From NCBI RefSeq assembly GCF_900109665.1, contig NZ_FOAO01000004.1:160650-224649 (forward strand): a stretch of 64,000 bases of DNA, written 5' to 3'. Below, in pieces: positions 46,891-57,152 of this stretch. The stretch is from Blastococcus sp. DSM 46786. GTDB lineage: Bacteria; Actinomycetota; Actinomycetes; Mycobacteriales; Geodermatophilaceae. Both the position numbers and the translations under genes were made by a program. The notes under the pieces were generated by a model. The model worked only from the letters and a program-made list of their open reading frames with translations, did no database searches and had not been told where the DNA came from. The first letter of the stretch is position 1. Every line of letters begins with the position of its first letter.

Positions 46891-47025
46891 CCAGCGAGCT
46901 GCATCACACGGAACACCACGAGAGCGTGTTCTCAGCACCCGTCCCACCGACAGCTCCCGGTCACCCGGAGCCGGGACGTCCGGCGGAACCAAGGTCGCGC
47001 GCGACGACGGGCACGCCGGCCCCGC

Positions 47026-47934
47026 TCACGGCGCGACCTCATCGGCGGCGGCCCGCTGCACGCCGGGATCCGCTGACCCGGGATCGGTCAGGCCGAGCTC
47101 GGCCACCAGCTTCGGGGTCCAGACGACTCGACCGAGGAAGCGCGCGGCCTCCGGGGCTCGGGCGAGCCACAGCACGGCGGCACCGGCGGCCCAGTCGGGC
47201 GTCAGCTCGAACCCGGCGCCCGAGATGGCCGAGATGCCGCCCCTGGCGGTACTCGCCTCGGTGACAACGAAACCCGGGTCGAGGTTGAACGCCCGCACGC
47301 CGGCACCGTGGTACTCGGCGTTGACCGCGCCGGCCAGCCGACCGAAGGCCGCTTTGGAGGCGGCGTAGGCCAACCCCCAGCCGCCCTCCCCCGGCGACGC
47401 CGGCGGATCGGTGGTCGACGACCCCGAGCAGAGATTGACCATCGTGCCGCCGCCGGCCGCCAGCATGGACGGCAGGACGGCCTGCACCAGCACCAGCTGG
47501 GCGAGGAAGTTGCCCTCCAGAGTCCGGGCGGCCACTGCGGGGTCGAGGTCGAGCAACCGGTCGTGCCCACCGGCCAGATGGGTGATCGCGTTGTTCACCA
47601 GGAGGTCCACCGCCCCCCACTCCTGGTGCACCCGCTCGGCGGCGGCCCGGACGCTGTCGACATCGAGCAGGTCCATCCGCACCGGGAGCGCGCGAACCCC
47701 GAGCGCCGTGACCTGGGCCGTGGTCGCCGCCAGGCTGCCGGGGACGGACAGCGGCCCCTGCGCACCCGTGCTGACGCGCGGCCCCACCACGCCCTGCCCC
47801 TCCTCCAGGGTGCGAGCGGTGAACGCGACGTCGTAGCCGCCCGCGGCCAGGGCCAGCGCGATCCGCCGGCCGATGCCGCGGCTGGCCCCCGTCACGAGTG
47901 CGACCGGCCGCCGGTCGGTCTGGTTGCCCCCCAT
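47026..47934 (-). CDS. Short-chain dehydrogenase/reductase
   Basis: A 302-residue SDR with TGASRGIG, NNAI, catalytic Ser in LCSGSST and Tyr/Lys in YAASK; a long loop follows the cofactor domain (about residues 45-70). The end has an extension with VVWTPKLVAELG. It resembles the SDR at 61475-62326, which also sits next to a SnoaL-like gene. The ATG is 6 nt after a possible -10, so the message may be leaderless. Confidence 0.75.
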   Translation of the reverse strand: MGGNQTDRRPVALVTGASRGIGRRIALALAAGGYDVAFTARTLEEGQGVVGPRVSTGAQGPLSVPGSLAATTAQVTALGVRALPVRMDLLDVDSVRAAAERVHQEWGAVDLLVNNAITHLAGGHDRLLDLDPAVAARTLEGNFLAQLVLVQAVLPSMLAAGGGTMVNLCSGSSTTDPPASPGEGGWGLAYAASKAAFGRLAGAVNAEYHGAGVRAFNLDPGFVVTEASTARGGISAISGAGFELTPDWAAGAAVLWLARAPEAARFLGRVVWTPKLVAELGLTDPGSADPGVQRAAADEVAP

Positions 47935-48280
47935 GCCCGAAGTGTCGCCGGGCAGGAGGCCGAACCGGGAGACGTCCCGGTCACCGGGCACGCGGTCGGT
48001 CAGCACCCGGTCGTCGCCCCGCAGCCCCGCCACTCCACGATCCCCACCGGGGGTGCGCAGCTCCCGGCCGAACTCCTCGCGCGAGGGCGAACTGCACGCA
48101 ACCCGGGCGGTCGGGCCCGGCCGAGGAGTGGTCGGCTCGAGAGCTCGACCGCCCGCCTGGTCAACTGGTGGAGCCGACGGGGCCACCGGCGGAACGGCGA
48201 TGCAGGAGATGCCGACCGACCGCCGGTGGCGAGCAGGTGCCCGCATCGGAACAATCCACCGACGAACTGGAGGGCTCGCC
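47935..48280. other. Divergent region between SDR and SnoaL-like gene
   Basis: About 345 bases with no gene. It holds the near-palindrome promoter of the SDR (47941-47989). I see no clear promoter for the SnoaL-like gene. Confidence 0.5.
47941..47989 (-). promoter_or_regulatory. SDR promoter: near-palindrome plus GACACT -10
   Basis: TCCCGGTCACCGGGC at 47975-47989 (one arm mismatch) and a weak leftward -10 GACACT at 47941-47946, 28 nt apart. Confidence 0.4.
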
Positions 48281-48760
48281 ATGGTCGCCGTCCCACCCAC
48301 CGACCGCGCCGCACTGTCGGACCTGGTCGCCCGTTACGCCTCGTACGTGGACGGCCGCGATCTCGACGCGGTCGCGGAGCTGTTCACCGACGACGGCGTC
48401 CTCGTGCTACCGGACCTCCCGGCGTCGCTGGCTCCGTCGGTGACCCACGAGGGCCGCGCCGGGGTGCGCGCGGCGCTCGCGGCCGTGGCCGGCGTGCCGC
48501 AGACCTTCCACGCGATCGTCGGCGAGGTCTACGATGCCGGCCCGTCGGACGACATCCACCGCGGAACGGTGGCCTGCGCGGCCCACCACCTCGACCGTCG
48601 CGGTTCCGGCGAGATCACCGACCGGGTCTGGCACCTGCGCTACCGCGACACCTACCGGCGCACCGGCGAGGGGTGGCGCATCGCACGCCGGGAGCTGCAC
48701 CTCGCCTCGATCGAGAGCCGGCCGGTGCGCTCCTGGGCGGTCGGCGCAGGTGGCGCATGA
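48281..48760 (+). CDS. SnoaL-like (NTF2-fold) protein 1
   Basis: A 159-residue SnoaL/ketosteroid-isomerase-fold protein (VARYASYVDGRDLDAVAELFTDDGVL near the start is the usual first helix, split here by a Tyr-Val turn; WHLRYRDTYRRTGEGWRIARREL near the end). Proteins of this fold act as isomerases, dehydratases or hydrolases on polycyclic substrates. Known bile-acid dehydratases such as Hsh2 and BaiE share the fold. ATG with GGAGGG in front. One of four in the window. Confidence 0.75.
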   Translation: MVAVPPTDRAALSDLVARYASYVDGRDLDAVAELFTDDGVLVLPDLPASLAPSVTHEGRAGVRAALAAVAGVPQTFHAIVGEVYDAGPSDDIHRGTVACAAHHLDRRGSGEITDRVWHLRYRDTYRRTGEGWRIARRELHLASIESRPVRSWAVGAGGA

Positions 48761-48791
48761 CCGTGCTCGGCGGGCTGCTCGGAACCAGGAC

Positions 48792-49700
48792 CTAGTCGAG
48801 GGCCGCCCGAGCGGCGGCGAGCTCCTCGAGGAAGGCGGGCGCCTCCGCCGGGTCGGGGCACCACGCCTGCAGCAGCACGAACAGATCGGTGCCGCCCGCC
48901 TCGACGAGCCGGGCTGCGCCACGCAGGGAGGCCTCGATGTCCAGGACGCCGTCGTCGTCGCGTATCGGCCGCGGCGAGACGCGGACCCGCACCGACGCCG
49001 GGTCGCGGCCGGCCGCCTCGAGAGCCTCGCGGAGCTTGACCATCCCCTCGGCGACGGCCTTTCCCCCATCGGTCGGTGCCGGGATCCAGCCGCTTCCCCA
49101 GCGGACGATGCGGTCGAGGTTGCGCGGGGTGAGCTTGCCGCCGATCCAGAACGGCACGCCACCGGGCTGGAGAGGCCGAGGGTAGGAGTAGATGCCCTGG
49201 AAGGAGAGCGTCTCGGACTCGAAGTCCACCGGTCCGCCCCGCCACAGCGCGTGGCAGGCGGCGAGCTGGTCGTCGAGCAGCTGCCCGCGCCGTGCCCAGT
49301 CCAGGCCGAGAGCTTCGTACTCCTCCGCCTGCCAGCCGGTCCCGACCCCCAGCACGAGCCGGCCGCCGGTGAGGGCGTCGAGGGTGGCGGCCGTCTTGGC
49401 CAGCAGCGCGGGCGGACGCAGCGGTGCGATGAGGATGCCGGTGGCCAGCTGCACCCGCGAGGTCGCCCCGCCGATCGCCGAGAGCACCGTGAGGGGGTCC
49501 AGCCAGGCGGCCTCGGGCCCGCCGGGGAAGTTGCCGTACGGATAGCGGTCGAGGTTGTCGCCCATGACCACGTGGTCGACGACGGAGACGCCGTCGAGAC
49601 CTGCCTCCTCGACCTGCACCGCCAGGTCGACCAGCGTGCGCCAGGGAGCACCGCCGAAGTAGTCACCGTGGTTGGGCAGTCCGACGGTCAGCGGCGGCAT
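48792..49700 (-). CDS. LLM-class (F420/FMN-type) oxidoreductase 1
   Basis: A 302-residue luciferase-like TIM-barrel oxidoreductase, with VSVVDHVV, TGILIAPLRPPALLAK, LGVGTGWQAEEYEALG and PFWIGG segments typical of the F420-dependent group. It is divergent from an SDR and shares with it a 61-nt gap containing a perfect KstR2-type site. It probably carries out a redox step on a ring fragment; the substrate is unknown. ATG with GAGGAGC in front. Confidence 0.8.
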   Translation of the reverse strand: MPPLTVGLPNHGDYFGGAPWRTLVDLAVQVEEAGLDGVSVVDHVVMGDNLDRYPYGNFPGGPEAAWLDPLTVLSAIGGATSRVQLATGILIAPLRPPALLAKTAATLDALTGGRLVLGVGTGWQAEEYEALGLDWARRGQLLDDQLAACHALWRGGPVDFESETLSFQGIYSYPRPLQPGGVPFWIGGKLTPRNLDRIVRWGSGWIPAPTDGGKAVAEGMVKLREALEAAGRDPASVRVRVSPRPIRDDDGVLDIEASLRGAARLVEAGGTDLFVLLQAWCPDPAEAPAFLEELAAARAALD

Positions 49701-49727
49701 GGCAGCTCCTCACTTCGATGGGCGTGT

Positions 49728-49741
49728 AGCAAGCGCTTGGT
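49728..49741. promoter_or_regulatory. KstR2-type operator, LLM/SDR divergent promoter
   Basis: AGCAAGCGCTTGGT is identical over 14 nt to the site at 19329. Leftward it borders TACACG (49723-49728). Rightward TAGCCT (49750-49755) serves the SDR, whose ATG starts 6 nt later. Confidence 0.75.
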
Positions 49742-49761
49742 GACCGGGCTAGCCTGCCACC

Positions 49762-50577
49762 ATGGACGCGCTCCGGTCCCCGGGTCCTCTGCTCACCGGG
49801 ATGCGCGCCGTCGTCACCGGTGGCTGCCACGGGATCGGCGGCGCCGTCACGCGGGCGTTCGCGGCGCACGGAGCCGACGTGCTGAGCCTCGACGTCGACG
49901 TCTCCGCCCCGCCGGCCACGGACGTGCACGGCGCTGGGCGCATCGAGGTCGTGGAGCTGGACGTGACGGCTCCGTCCGCCGCTCAGCGGGTCGCCGAGCT
50001 GACCGAGCCCGACGTCGTCGTGCACAACGTCGGCCACTTCCTGCGCGCGCCGCGGCTGTTCCAGGAGGAGGGCCCGGCCGACTGGGCGGAGATGTTCCGC
50101 ATCAACGTCGACCACGTGTTCGCGCTGACCGCGACCCTGCTGCCGGGCATGGTGTCCCGCGGCCGGGGCGGCAGCGTGATCACCATGACGACGGTCGAGG
50201 CGCACCGGGCCATCCCCGGCCACGCGGTGTACTCCGGGGCGAAGGCGGCGCTGGAGGCCTGGTCACGGTCAATGGCGCTCGAGCACGGGCGCGACGGCAT
50301 CCGGTTCAACGCGATCGCCCCCGACCTGATCGAGACTCCGCAGGTGCCTTATCACCAGTTGGTCGACGAGGAGGACTGGTGGCGCTGGCGCCTGTGGGCA
50401 CCACTGGCGCGCCCGGGCACCCCGGAGGACGTCGCCGGGGTCGCGCTGTTCCTGGCCTCGCCGCTGTCGGGGTACGTGACCGGCACGACCTTGCACGTCG
50501 ACGGCGGCAGCCGCGCGGCCGGCGGCTGGTTCCCCCGCGCGAGCGGTGGCTGGACCAACCGCCCGCGGGACCCGTGA
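49762..50577 (+). CDS. Short-chain dehydrogenase/reductase of the KstR2-type regulon
   Basis: A 271-residue SDR with TGGCHGIG, HNVG, YSGAK and an end reading DGGSRAAGGWF. The catalytic Ser position appears as Thr (TMTTVEAH), which is uncommon. The GGW tail recalls SDRs of the mycobacterial KstR2 regulon such as IpdF, which act on the C/D-ring fragment; I cannot confirm orthology. Leaderless start is likely, since the ATG lies 6 nt after TAGCCT and no ribosome site is seen. Confidence 0.75.
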   Translation: MDALRSPGPLLTGMRAVVTGGCHGIGGAVTRAFAAHGADVLSLDVDVSAPPATDVHGAGRIEVVELDVTAPSAAQRVAELTEPDVVVHNVGHFLRAPRLFQEEGPADWAEMFRINVDHVFALTATLLPGMVSRGRGGSVITMTTVEAHRAIPGHAVYSGAKAALEAWSRSMALEHGRDGIRFNAIAPDLIETPQVPYHQLVDEEDWWRWRLWAPLARPGTPEDVAGVALFLASPLSGYVTGTTLHVDGGSRAAGGWFPRASGGWTNRPRDP

Positions 50578-50804
50578 GCCCCCTCCGGAGGGACGCGAAG
50601 TAGGCCTGCGCCGCGGCGGCCAGAAGGCGACCGCCAGCATGGGCCGGTCGCCCTCGAGCGCGCGCCCGCCGAGAGCGATGCGGCTGACATCACGGGGACC
50701 GAACTCGGTCGACGTCAGATCCGGACCCTCGACGTGGTGGACGGTCGTCCAGCTGTCCCGTCGGGTCTGCCGGACGACCGTCTCCGTGCTTCCTGCGCGG
50801 CGCG
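50578..50804 (-). other. Possible gene remnant downstream of SBP2
   Basis: The leftward frame over about 50600-50790 has coding-like composition (RRDSWTTVHHVEGP, DVSRIALGGRALEGD) but no start and no recognisable family. It may be the decayed end of a gene that once followed SBP2. Confidence 0.3.
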
Positions 50805-52412
50805 TCAGCCGATCCAGGCCTCGTCGAACAGGACCATCGACGCCATCGCCCCCTGGACACCGTGGACGTCGTCGCTCCAGACGATCAGCTCGGCCAGCGG
50901 GCCCCAATCGAGGAAGGGGACGGTCTCGTTGACCTGCTGCTGGATGGCGTCCATGACGTCCAGCTGCTCCTCGGTGGTCGCGGCGGCCTGGAAGTCCTCG
51001 AGCAGAGCGTCCATCTCCGGGCTCGTGGCCATGCCGTAGGTCTGGGTGCCGGAGCTGTGCAGCGTGGGGTACATCTTCGCGAGCGGGTCACCCTCGCGGT
51101 AGGCGTTGCCCCAGGCCGCCACGTCGTAGTCGCGGTTGACGGCGATCCGGCTGATCTGGTCGGCGATGGACTGGAGGAGTTCGGTCTCGACGGTAAAACC
51201 CACCGCCTCCAGGTTCGCCTGCACTGCGAGGCTGGTGGCCCGGGAGACGGGATCCGACGCGTCGATGTACTCCACGACGCCGTCGTAACCGTCCGCCTTG
51301 GCCTCCTCGAGCAGCCGGCGCGCCTCCTCCGGGTCGTAGGGCAGCGCCTCGGTGTCGGTGTGCCACCGCGAGTACTCCGGGAAGAGGGTGGAGCCGGCGA
51401 GGCCGTGACCCTCGAACGCACGCTCCTTGATCAGCTGCGGATCGATGGCCATGGCCATCGCCCGCCGCACCCGCGGGTCGGCGCCGGGACGCCCCTCCGT
51501 GGCGTTGATCAGCGCGACGTTGGCGGCAGCGACCATGCTCAGATAGCCGGCGCCACCGCCCTCGAGCCACGGGTCGACCTTCTCCGGATCACGCACCAGG
51601 ACGGCGTCGACGGCGCCGTTCGCCAGGGAGTCCAGGCCCGTCTGCTGGTCGGAGAGGAACACGGAACGGACCTGGTCCAGGTGCGGGCGACCGTCCCAGT
51701 AGTCCTCGTTGGCGGCGAGGACCAGGTCCTCCTCCGGCGCCCAGCTCTCCAGGACGAAGGGACCGGCCCCGATCGGCGTGAACGCGTCGCCGGCCGTCGA
51801 CGATTCCGCCACGATCATGCCGGGGCCGGTGCTTAGGATGCTCGGGAACAGTGCCCACGGCTTGGACAGCCGGTAGACCACGGTGGTCGGGTCAGGCGTC
51901 TCGATCGTCCTCACGTTCTCCACCCACAGGGCTGACTCCGGCCCGTTCTCGGCCGCGTAGCGCTCCTGGCTCCACTTCACCGCTGCCGAGTCCAACGGGG
52001 TGCCGTCGCTGAAGGTGACTCCCTCGCGAAGGGTCAGCGTGAACTCGGTGCTGTCCGCGTTCCCCGCCAACGACTCGGCCAGTTGCGGCACGAATTCGCG
52101 CCCCTCCGCGTCGTAACGCGTCAGCGAGTCGTAGATGTTGATCATCTCGATGCCGCCGGTGGTGCCCGCGGCGATCGTCACCGCCGGGTCGAGCGAGCGC
52201 GGTTCGGCGTACGCGGCGTAGTCGAGACTGCCGCCGCTCACCGGCTCGCCGCCGGAGTCCTCCCCGACCATGCCTTCCGCGTAGTCGATGGCCGCCTGGT
52301 CCTGGGACTCGCCGGGAACGGGGTCGTCGGCCGATCCGCAACCGGCGAGGAGCCCCGCCGCAATCACCAGAGCGGTGGTCGAGCGCAGCGCGTGGGTCCT
52401 GCCTCGCTTCAT
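50805..52412 (-). CDS. Lipoprotein solute-binding protein, SBP_bac_5 type, SBP2
   Basis: A 535-residue family-5 substrate-binding lipoprotein: basic N-terminus, hydrophobic run, and lipobox LLAGC near residue 25. It shares EPRSLDPAV, LREGVTFSDGTPL, EYSRWHTD and SDDVHGV with SBP1 and is clearly paralogous, though well diverged. No permease genes accompany it. It lies leftward just after ACS2, as SBP1 is beside ACS1, so binding protein and ligase appear as a duplicated pair. ATG with GGAGAGG in front. It has a classical promoter with its own palindromes. Confidence 0.85.
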   Translation of the reverse strand: MKRGRTHALRSTTALVIAAGLLAGCGSADDPVPGESQDQAAIDYAEGMVGEDSGGEPVSGGSLDYAAYAEPRSLDPAVTIAAGTTGGIEMINIYDSLTRYDAEGREFVPQLAESLAGNADSTEFTLTLREGVTFSDGTPLDSAAVKWSQERYAAENGPESALWVENVRTIETPDPTTVVYRLSKPWALFPSILSTGPGMIVAESSTAGDAFTPIGAGPFVLESWAPEEDLVLAANEDYWDGRPHLDQVRSVFLSDQQTGLDSLANGAVDAVLVRDPEKVDPWLEGGGAGYLSMVAAANVALINATEGRPGADPRVRRAMAMAIDPQLIKERAFEGHGLAGSTLFPEYSRWHTDTEALPYDPEEARRLLEEAKADGYDGVVEYIDASDPVSRATSLAVQANLEAVGFTVETELLQSIADQISRIAVNRDYDVAAWGNAYREGDPLAKMYPTLHSSGTQTYGMATSPEMDALLEDFQAAATTEEQLDVMDAIQQQVNETVPFLDWGPLAELIVWSDDVHGVQGAMASMVLFDEAWIG

Positions 52413-52501
52413 GTACCTCTCCTGACTCGTGAGCCCCCCCGGACTTCGGGTGGACACGGTGCAGCCCGAGATCGCCCGTCGGTCACATCGGCGAGCCCGC
52501 C

Positions 52502-52543
52502 TGTCACAGTGACACGTCTACCAAGCAAACGCTAGGTTGACAA
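52502..52543 (-). promoter_or_regulatory. SBP2 promoter with two inverted repeats
   Basis: Leftward -35 TTGTCA (52538-52543), 17-nt spacer, -10 TAGACG (52515-52520). The spacer is filled by ACCAAGC-AAAC-GCTAGGT (52520-52537, one mismatch). A perfect 13-bp palindrome TGTCACAGTGACA (52502-52514) covers the start region. No TCCCG palindrome is present. Confidence 0.6.
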
Positions 52544-52606
52544 CCATCCGCGATGTCCCCCGGACAACCGGCTCAAGGACGGCGGGGTGGCGGATGGCGG
52601 CCGGAC

Positions 52607-54253
52607 TCACCGCAGCCGGACCTGCGTGCGGTTGACCTTCCCGGTGGCGTTGCGGGGCAGCTCCTCGGTGGTCACCCGCCAGCGGGAGGGCACCTTGTAC
52701 CGGGCGATGCGGTCCAGCAGGTACTCGCGCAGCTCCTCGCCCGCGACCGCCGAGCCGGCCGCGACGACGACGACCGCCGCCACCTCCTCGCCGAGATCGC
52801 CGTGGGGGACGCCCAGCACGATGCACTCGCGCACAGCGGGGTGGGTGGTCAGCTGGTTCTCCACCTCGACCGGGTAGACGTTCTCCCCGCCGCGCAGGAT
52901 CAGGTCCGAGCGCCGGCTGGAGATGTGCAGCCGCCCGTCCACGAAGGTGCCCAGATCGCCGGTGCGGAACCAGCGGTGCGGGGCGGTGGATGCCGCGGTG
53001 GCCTCCGGGTTGCGCCAGTACCCGAGCATCATCTGCGCGCCTCGCAGGCACACCTCCCCTTCCGTCCCGTCGGGCACGGGCACGCCGTCGGCGTCGCTGA
53101 CCTCCACCTGCACGGTGGGCACCGGGCGGCCGACCGAATCCGGGTCGGCGAGCAGCTCGGCGGGGCCGGCGAGGGTCGCGGCGGTCGATGACTCGGTGAG
53201 CCCGTAGGTCGTCCCCATGGAGCGGCCGGCCACCGGCAGCACATCGCGGATCCGGTCCTTGAGCCCCGGGGAGGACGGCGCCGAGCCCAGGTTGAAGGTG
53301 CGCAGCGAGCTCAGGTCGTAGGCGCCCAACCCGCCGTTGCGGTCGGCGTGCTCGACGATCCGCGCGGCCATGGTGGGCACCGCGCCCCAGTTGGTGACCC
53401 GCTCCCGCTCGACCAGCCGCAGCACCCGGTCGACGTCGAAACGCCCCCGGTGGACGACCGCGGTGTCGCCCACCGCCAGCCGCACGACGGCCAGATTGTG
53501 CAGGGCGGCGATGTGGAACAGCGGCGTGATCAGCAGGAAGCGGCGGTCGACGAGCGGGGTGCCGAGCTCGGCGGCGACCGCGTCGTTGAGCAGGTGGAAC
53601 CAGCAGGCGCAGATGACGTTGCGGTGCGAGTGCGTCGCCCCTTTGGGCCGCCCGGTGGTGCCGCTGGTGTAGAGGATCACCGCGGGGTCGTCCTCCGCCA
53701 CGACGTCCGCGGGCAGCGGTGCGCCGGCGTACTCGGCCACCAGCGCCGGGACGTCGTCCTCGATCGAGAGCACCGGGATCGCCGGTCGGCCGGCGAGGGC
53801 GCGGCGAGGCGCGTCGGCCACCAGCAGGACGGGTTCGGAGTGCTCCAACCCGTAGGCGATCTCGGGGCCGGCCCACAGCGAGTTCATCCCGACCGCGACG
53901 GCCCCCAGCGCGGTGGCGGCCCAGAAGGTCAGGATCCACTCGGGGTTGTTGGCCGAGCAGATGGCGACCCGGTCGCCTTTGCCCACGCCGAACTCCTCGC
54001 GCAGCGCCGAGGCCAGCGCGGCCACGGCATCGAGGTGCTCGCGGAAGGTCAGCCGGCTGTCCTCGGTGACCAGGTACTCCCGGTCCCCGAACCGGGCAGA
54101 GGCGCGCAACAGCTGCCCGAGCGACCGCTCCCGGTTGGCGAACACCTCCATCGGTTCCCCGAGCACGTCCTCGGTGCGGATCGCGAATCGTGCCCCGGGG
54201 CCGGTCAGGAGGGCGAGGGCGTCGTCCCGGCTGGTCGGGTGGCGGCCGGTCAT
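52607..54253 (-). CDS. Acyl-CoA ligase, ACS2
   Basis: A 548-residue adenylate-forming ligase paralogous to ACS1. P-loop YTSGTTGRPKG near residue 200, TTYGLTES near 350, [16 protein letters not shown] near 455, and the C-terminal Lys in NATGKVNRTQV near 540. It is expected to make the CoA ester of a steroid acid. It follows an SDR by 66 nt and precedes SBP2 by about 190 nt. Its operon partners (thiolase, thioesterase, SDR) suggest it belongs to side-chain breakdown. Confidence 0.85.
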   Translation of the reverse strand: MTGRHPTSRDDALALLTGPGARFAIRTEDVLGEPMEVFANRERSLGQLLRASARFGDREYLVTEDSRLTFREHLDAVAALASALREEFGVGKGDRVAICSANNPEWILTFWAATALGAVAVGMNSLWAGPEIAYGLEHSEPVLLVADAPRRALAGRPAIPVLSIEDDVPALVAEYAGAPLPADVVAEDDPAVILYTSGTTGRPKGATHSHRNVICACWFHLLNDAVAAELGTPLVDRRFLLITPLFHIAALHNLAVVRLAVGDTAVVHRGRFDVDRVLRLVERERVTNWGAVPTMAARIVEHADRNGGLGAYDLSSLRTFNLGSAPSSPGLKDRIRDVLPVAGRSMGTTYGLTESSTAATLAGPAELLADPDSVGRPVPTVQVEVSDADGVPVPDGTEGEVCLRGAQMMLGYWRNPEATAASTAPHRWFRTGDLGTFVDGRLHISSRRSDLILRGGENVYPVEVENQLTTHPAVRECIVLGVPHGDLGEEVAAVVVVAAGSAVAGEELREYLLDRIARYKVPSRWRVTTEELPRNATGKVNRTQVRLR

Positions 54254-54319
54254 GTCCGGGGCTCCTCCGTGATCGGGTCGGGGACGACGGGCGGCTCGTC
54301 AGCTCGTCGTCCATGCATC

Positions 54320-55144
54320 TCAACGGACGGTCAGCTGACCGCCGTCGACGTTCCACGACTGCCCGGTGATCCAGGCCGCCTGGTCGCTGGCCAGGAAGAC
54401 GACGGTGGAGGCGACCTCCTGGGCGGTGCCGACGCGGCCGAGCGGCAGGTTCGCGGTGACGTAGGCGGCCCAGGCGTCGGGCGACCAGTCGTCGAGGCGG
54501 CCGGTGTCGGTGACGCCCGGACAGACGGCATTGACCCGGATGCCGTGGGAGCCCAGCTCCTTGGCCATGGAGGAGGTCAGCGACTGGACGCCGGCCTTCG
54601 ACGCGGAGTAGGCCGCGGTCCGCGGCCCGCTCAGCTTCCCGCCGATGGAGGAGATGTTGATGATGCTGCCGCCCTGGTCCTGCTCGATCAGCCGGCGGCC
54701 GAAGGCCCGGCTCATGAGGAAGGTGCCGCGCAGGTTGACCGCGATCGCCTGGTCCCAGATCCCGATGTCGAGTTCGGTGACCGGTACGCGGTCGGCTCCG
54801 CGGGAGGCGGCGGCGTTGTTGACCACGACGTCGACGCGGCCGAACTCGGCGAGCGTGGCGGTCAGGAGCTCCTCGACCCCCTCCGGAGAGGCGACATCGC
54901 AGATCACGGGCAGCGCACGCCGGCCGAGCGCGCGAACCTCGTCGGCGACCGAGTCGACGTCCCGCCAGCCGGCAGCCTTCTCGTCGTCGGGGTAACGATC
55001 CGGATCGCGGCCGGTCCCGGTCAGGACGACGTCGCAGCCGGCGCGGGCCAGCTCGACGGCGATCGCGCGCCCGATCGAGCGCATCCGCCCGGCACCGCTG
55101 ACCACCGCGATCCGGTCGGCCAGGCCGGTCAGCTCCACGCTCAT
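54320..55144 (-). CDS. Short-chain dehydrogenase/reductase
   Basis: A 274-residue SDR with an unusual cofactor loop SGAGRMRSIGRA (two extra residues), NNAA, catalytic Ser in ISSIGG and Tyr/Lys in YSASK, ending DGGQLTV. A WRDVDSVADEVRAL insertion of the longer type is present near residue 60. ATG overlaps the thioesterase stop as ATGA. Probably a hydroxyacyl-CoA or ring-alcohol dehydrogenase in the thiolase-thioesterase-SDR-ACS2 unit. Confidence 0.75.
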   Translation of the reverse strand: MSVELTGLADRIAVVSGAGRMRSIGRAIAVELARAGCDVVLTGTGRDPDRYPDDEKAAGWRDVDSVADEVRALGRRALPVICDVASPEGVEELLTATLAEFGRVDVVVNNAAASRGADRVPVTELDIGIWDQAIAVNLRGTFLMSRAFGRRLIEQDQGGSIINISSIGGKLSGPRTAAYSASKAGVQSLTSSMAKELGSHGIRVNAVCPGVTDTGRLDDWSPDAWAAYVTANLPLGRVGTAQEVASTVVFLASDQAAWITGQSWNVDGGQLTVR

Positions 55145-55770
55145 TCCGGCACCGGGGACAGCTCGACGAACAGCCCGCGGGCCTCGACCGTGCGCTGCCC
55201 GTCGTGCTCGATCCAGCCCTCGACGGTGATCTTGCGCCCGTCACGATCGACGATGCGGGAGCCGAGCTCCAGCGGGGCGTCCAGCGGGGTGCGGTGCAGG
55301 TACCGCACGGCCAGGGTTCCGGTCACCGCCGGGCGCCCCTGGCCCTGCACCAGGATGCCGAGCATGCAGTCCATGAGCCAGGCGCTCCACCCGCCGTGCA
55401 GGGACTCCGGCGGCCCCTCGCAGAGCGCGTTGGCGGTCACCGTGCCCCGGCACTCGGTGGGGCTTCCGAAGCGGATGACCAACGGCAGCCCCATCGGGTT
55501 GTGCACGGACATGGGATAGGGCTCGCCGGCGTCTCGCGCCTCGGCCGGGCCGGCGAAGCTCGGACGCAGCACCCGCGGGCGGGTGCGGCCGCCCAGCAGC
55601 GCCGTGGCGCGCCCGACCAGCTCCTGGGCCGCCAGCAGGTCGCCGGCCTCCAGGTCGGTCAGCGCAGCGGCCAGCATGAGCTCACGGGCCGCCGCCACCA
55701 GGCCGATCGACGCCTGCTGACGCTCCGGCGCGATGTCGGCAACCCGCTCGGCTGCGACCGGTGCGGGCAT
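55141..55770 (-). CDS. PaaI-type hotdog thioesterase
   Basis: A 209-residue protein with an N-terminal helical part and a C-terminal hotdog domain carrying PPESLHGGWSAWLMD. It is related in architecture to the protein at 20073-20708, and both stand beside FadA5-type thiolases. Likely an acyl-CoA thioesterase that prevents CoA trapping. ATG at 55770, four bases after the thiolase stop. Confidence 0.75.
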   Translation of the reverse strand: MPAPVAAERVADIAPERQQASIGLVAAARELMLAAALTDLEAGDLLAAQELVGRATALLGGRTRPRVLRPSFAGPAEARDAGEPYPMSVHNPMGLPLVIRFGSPTECRGTVTANALCEGPPESLHGGWSAWLMDCMLGILVQGQGRPAVTGTLAVRYLHRTPLDAPLELGSRIVDRDGRKITVEGWIEHDGQRTVEARGLFVELSPVPE

Positions 55771-55774
55771 CGGC

Positions 55775-57013
<1,239 letters not shown>

Positions 57014-57152
57014 CACCGGCTCGGCGGGTGAGAGGAGGATCAGCGCCCGGCGGCGACGGTCACCGCGCACACCGCCGGGACCTCGCGCGCCGCTCCGACG
57101 GCCAGCCTCCGCACGGCCGGCCACCGAAGGCTCAGAGCCGGCCGCCGGGGGG

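Noticed and set aside
46921..46934. AGAGCGTGTTCTCA as a KstR site upstream of IclR copy 1
   Set aside because: Close to AGAAC-nn-GTTCT but with a mismatch in one arm, and the matching place at IclR copy 2 keeps only GTGTTCT; too weak to call.
52518..55244. 908-codon open frame on the - strand
   Set aside because: It is an alternative frame of ACS2 and the SDR; both true frames have full catalytic motifs.
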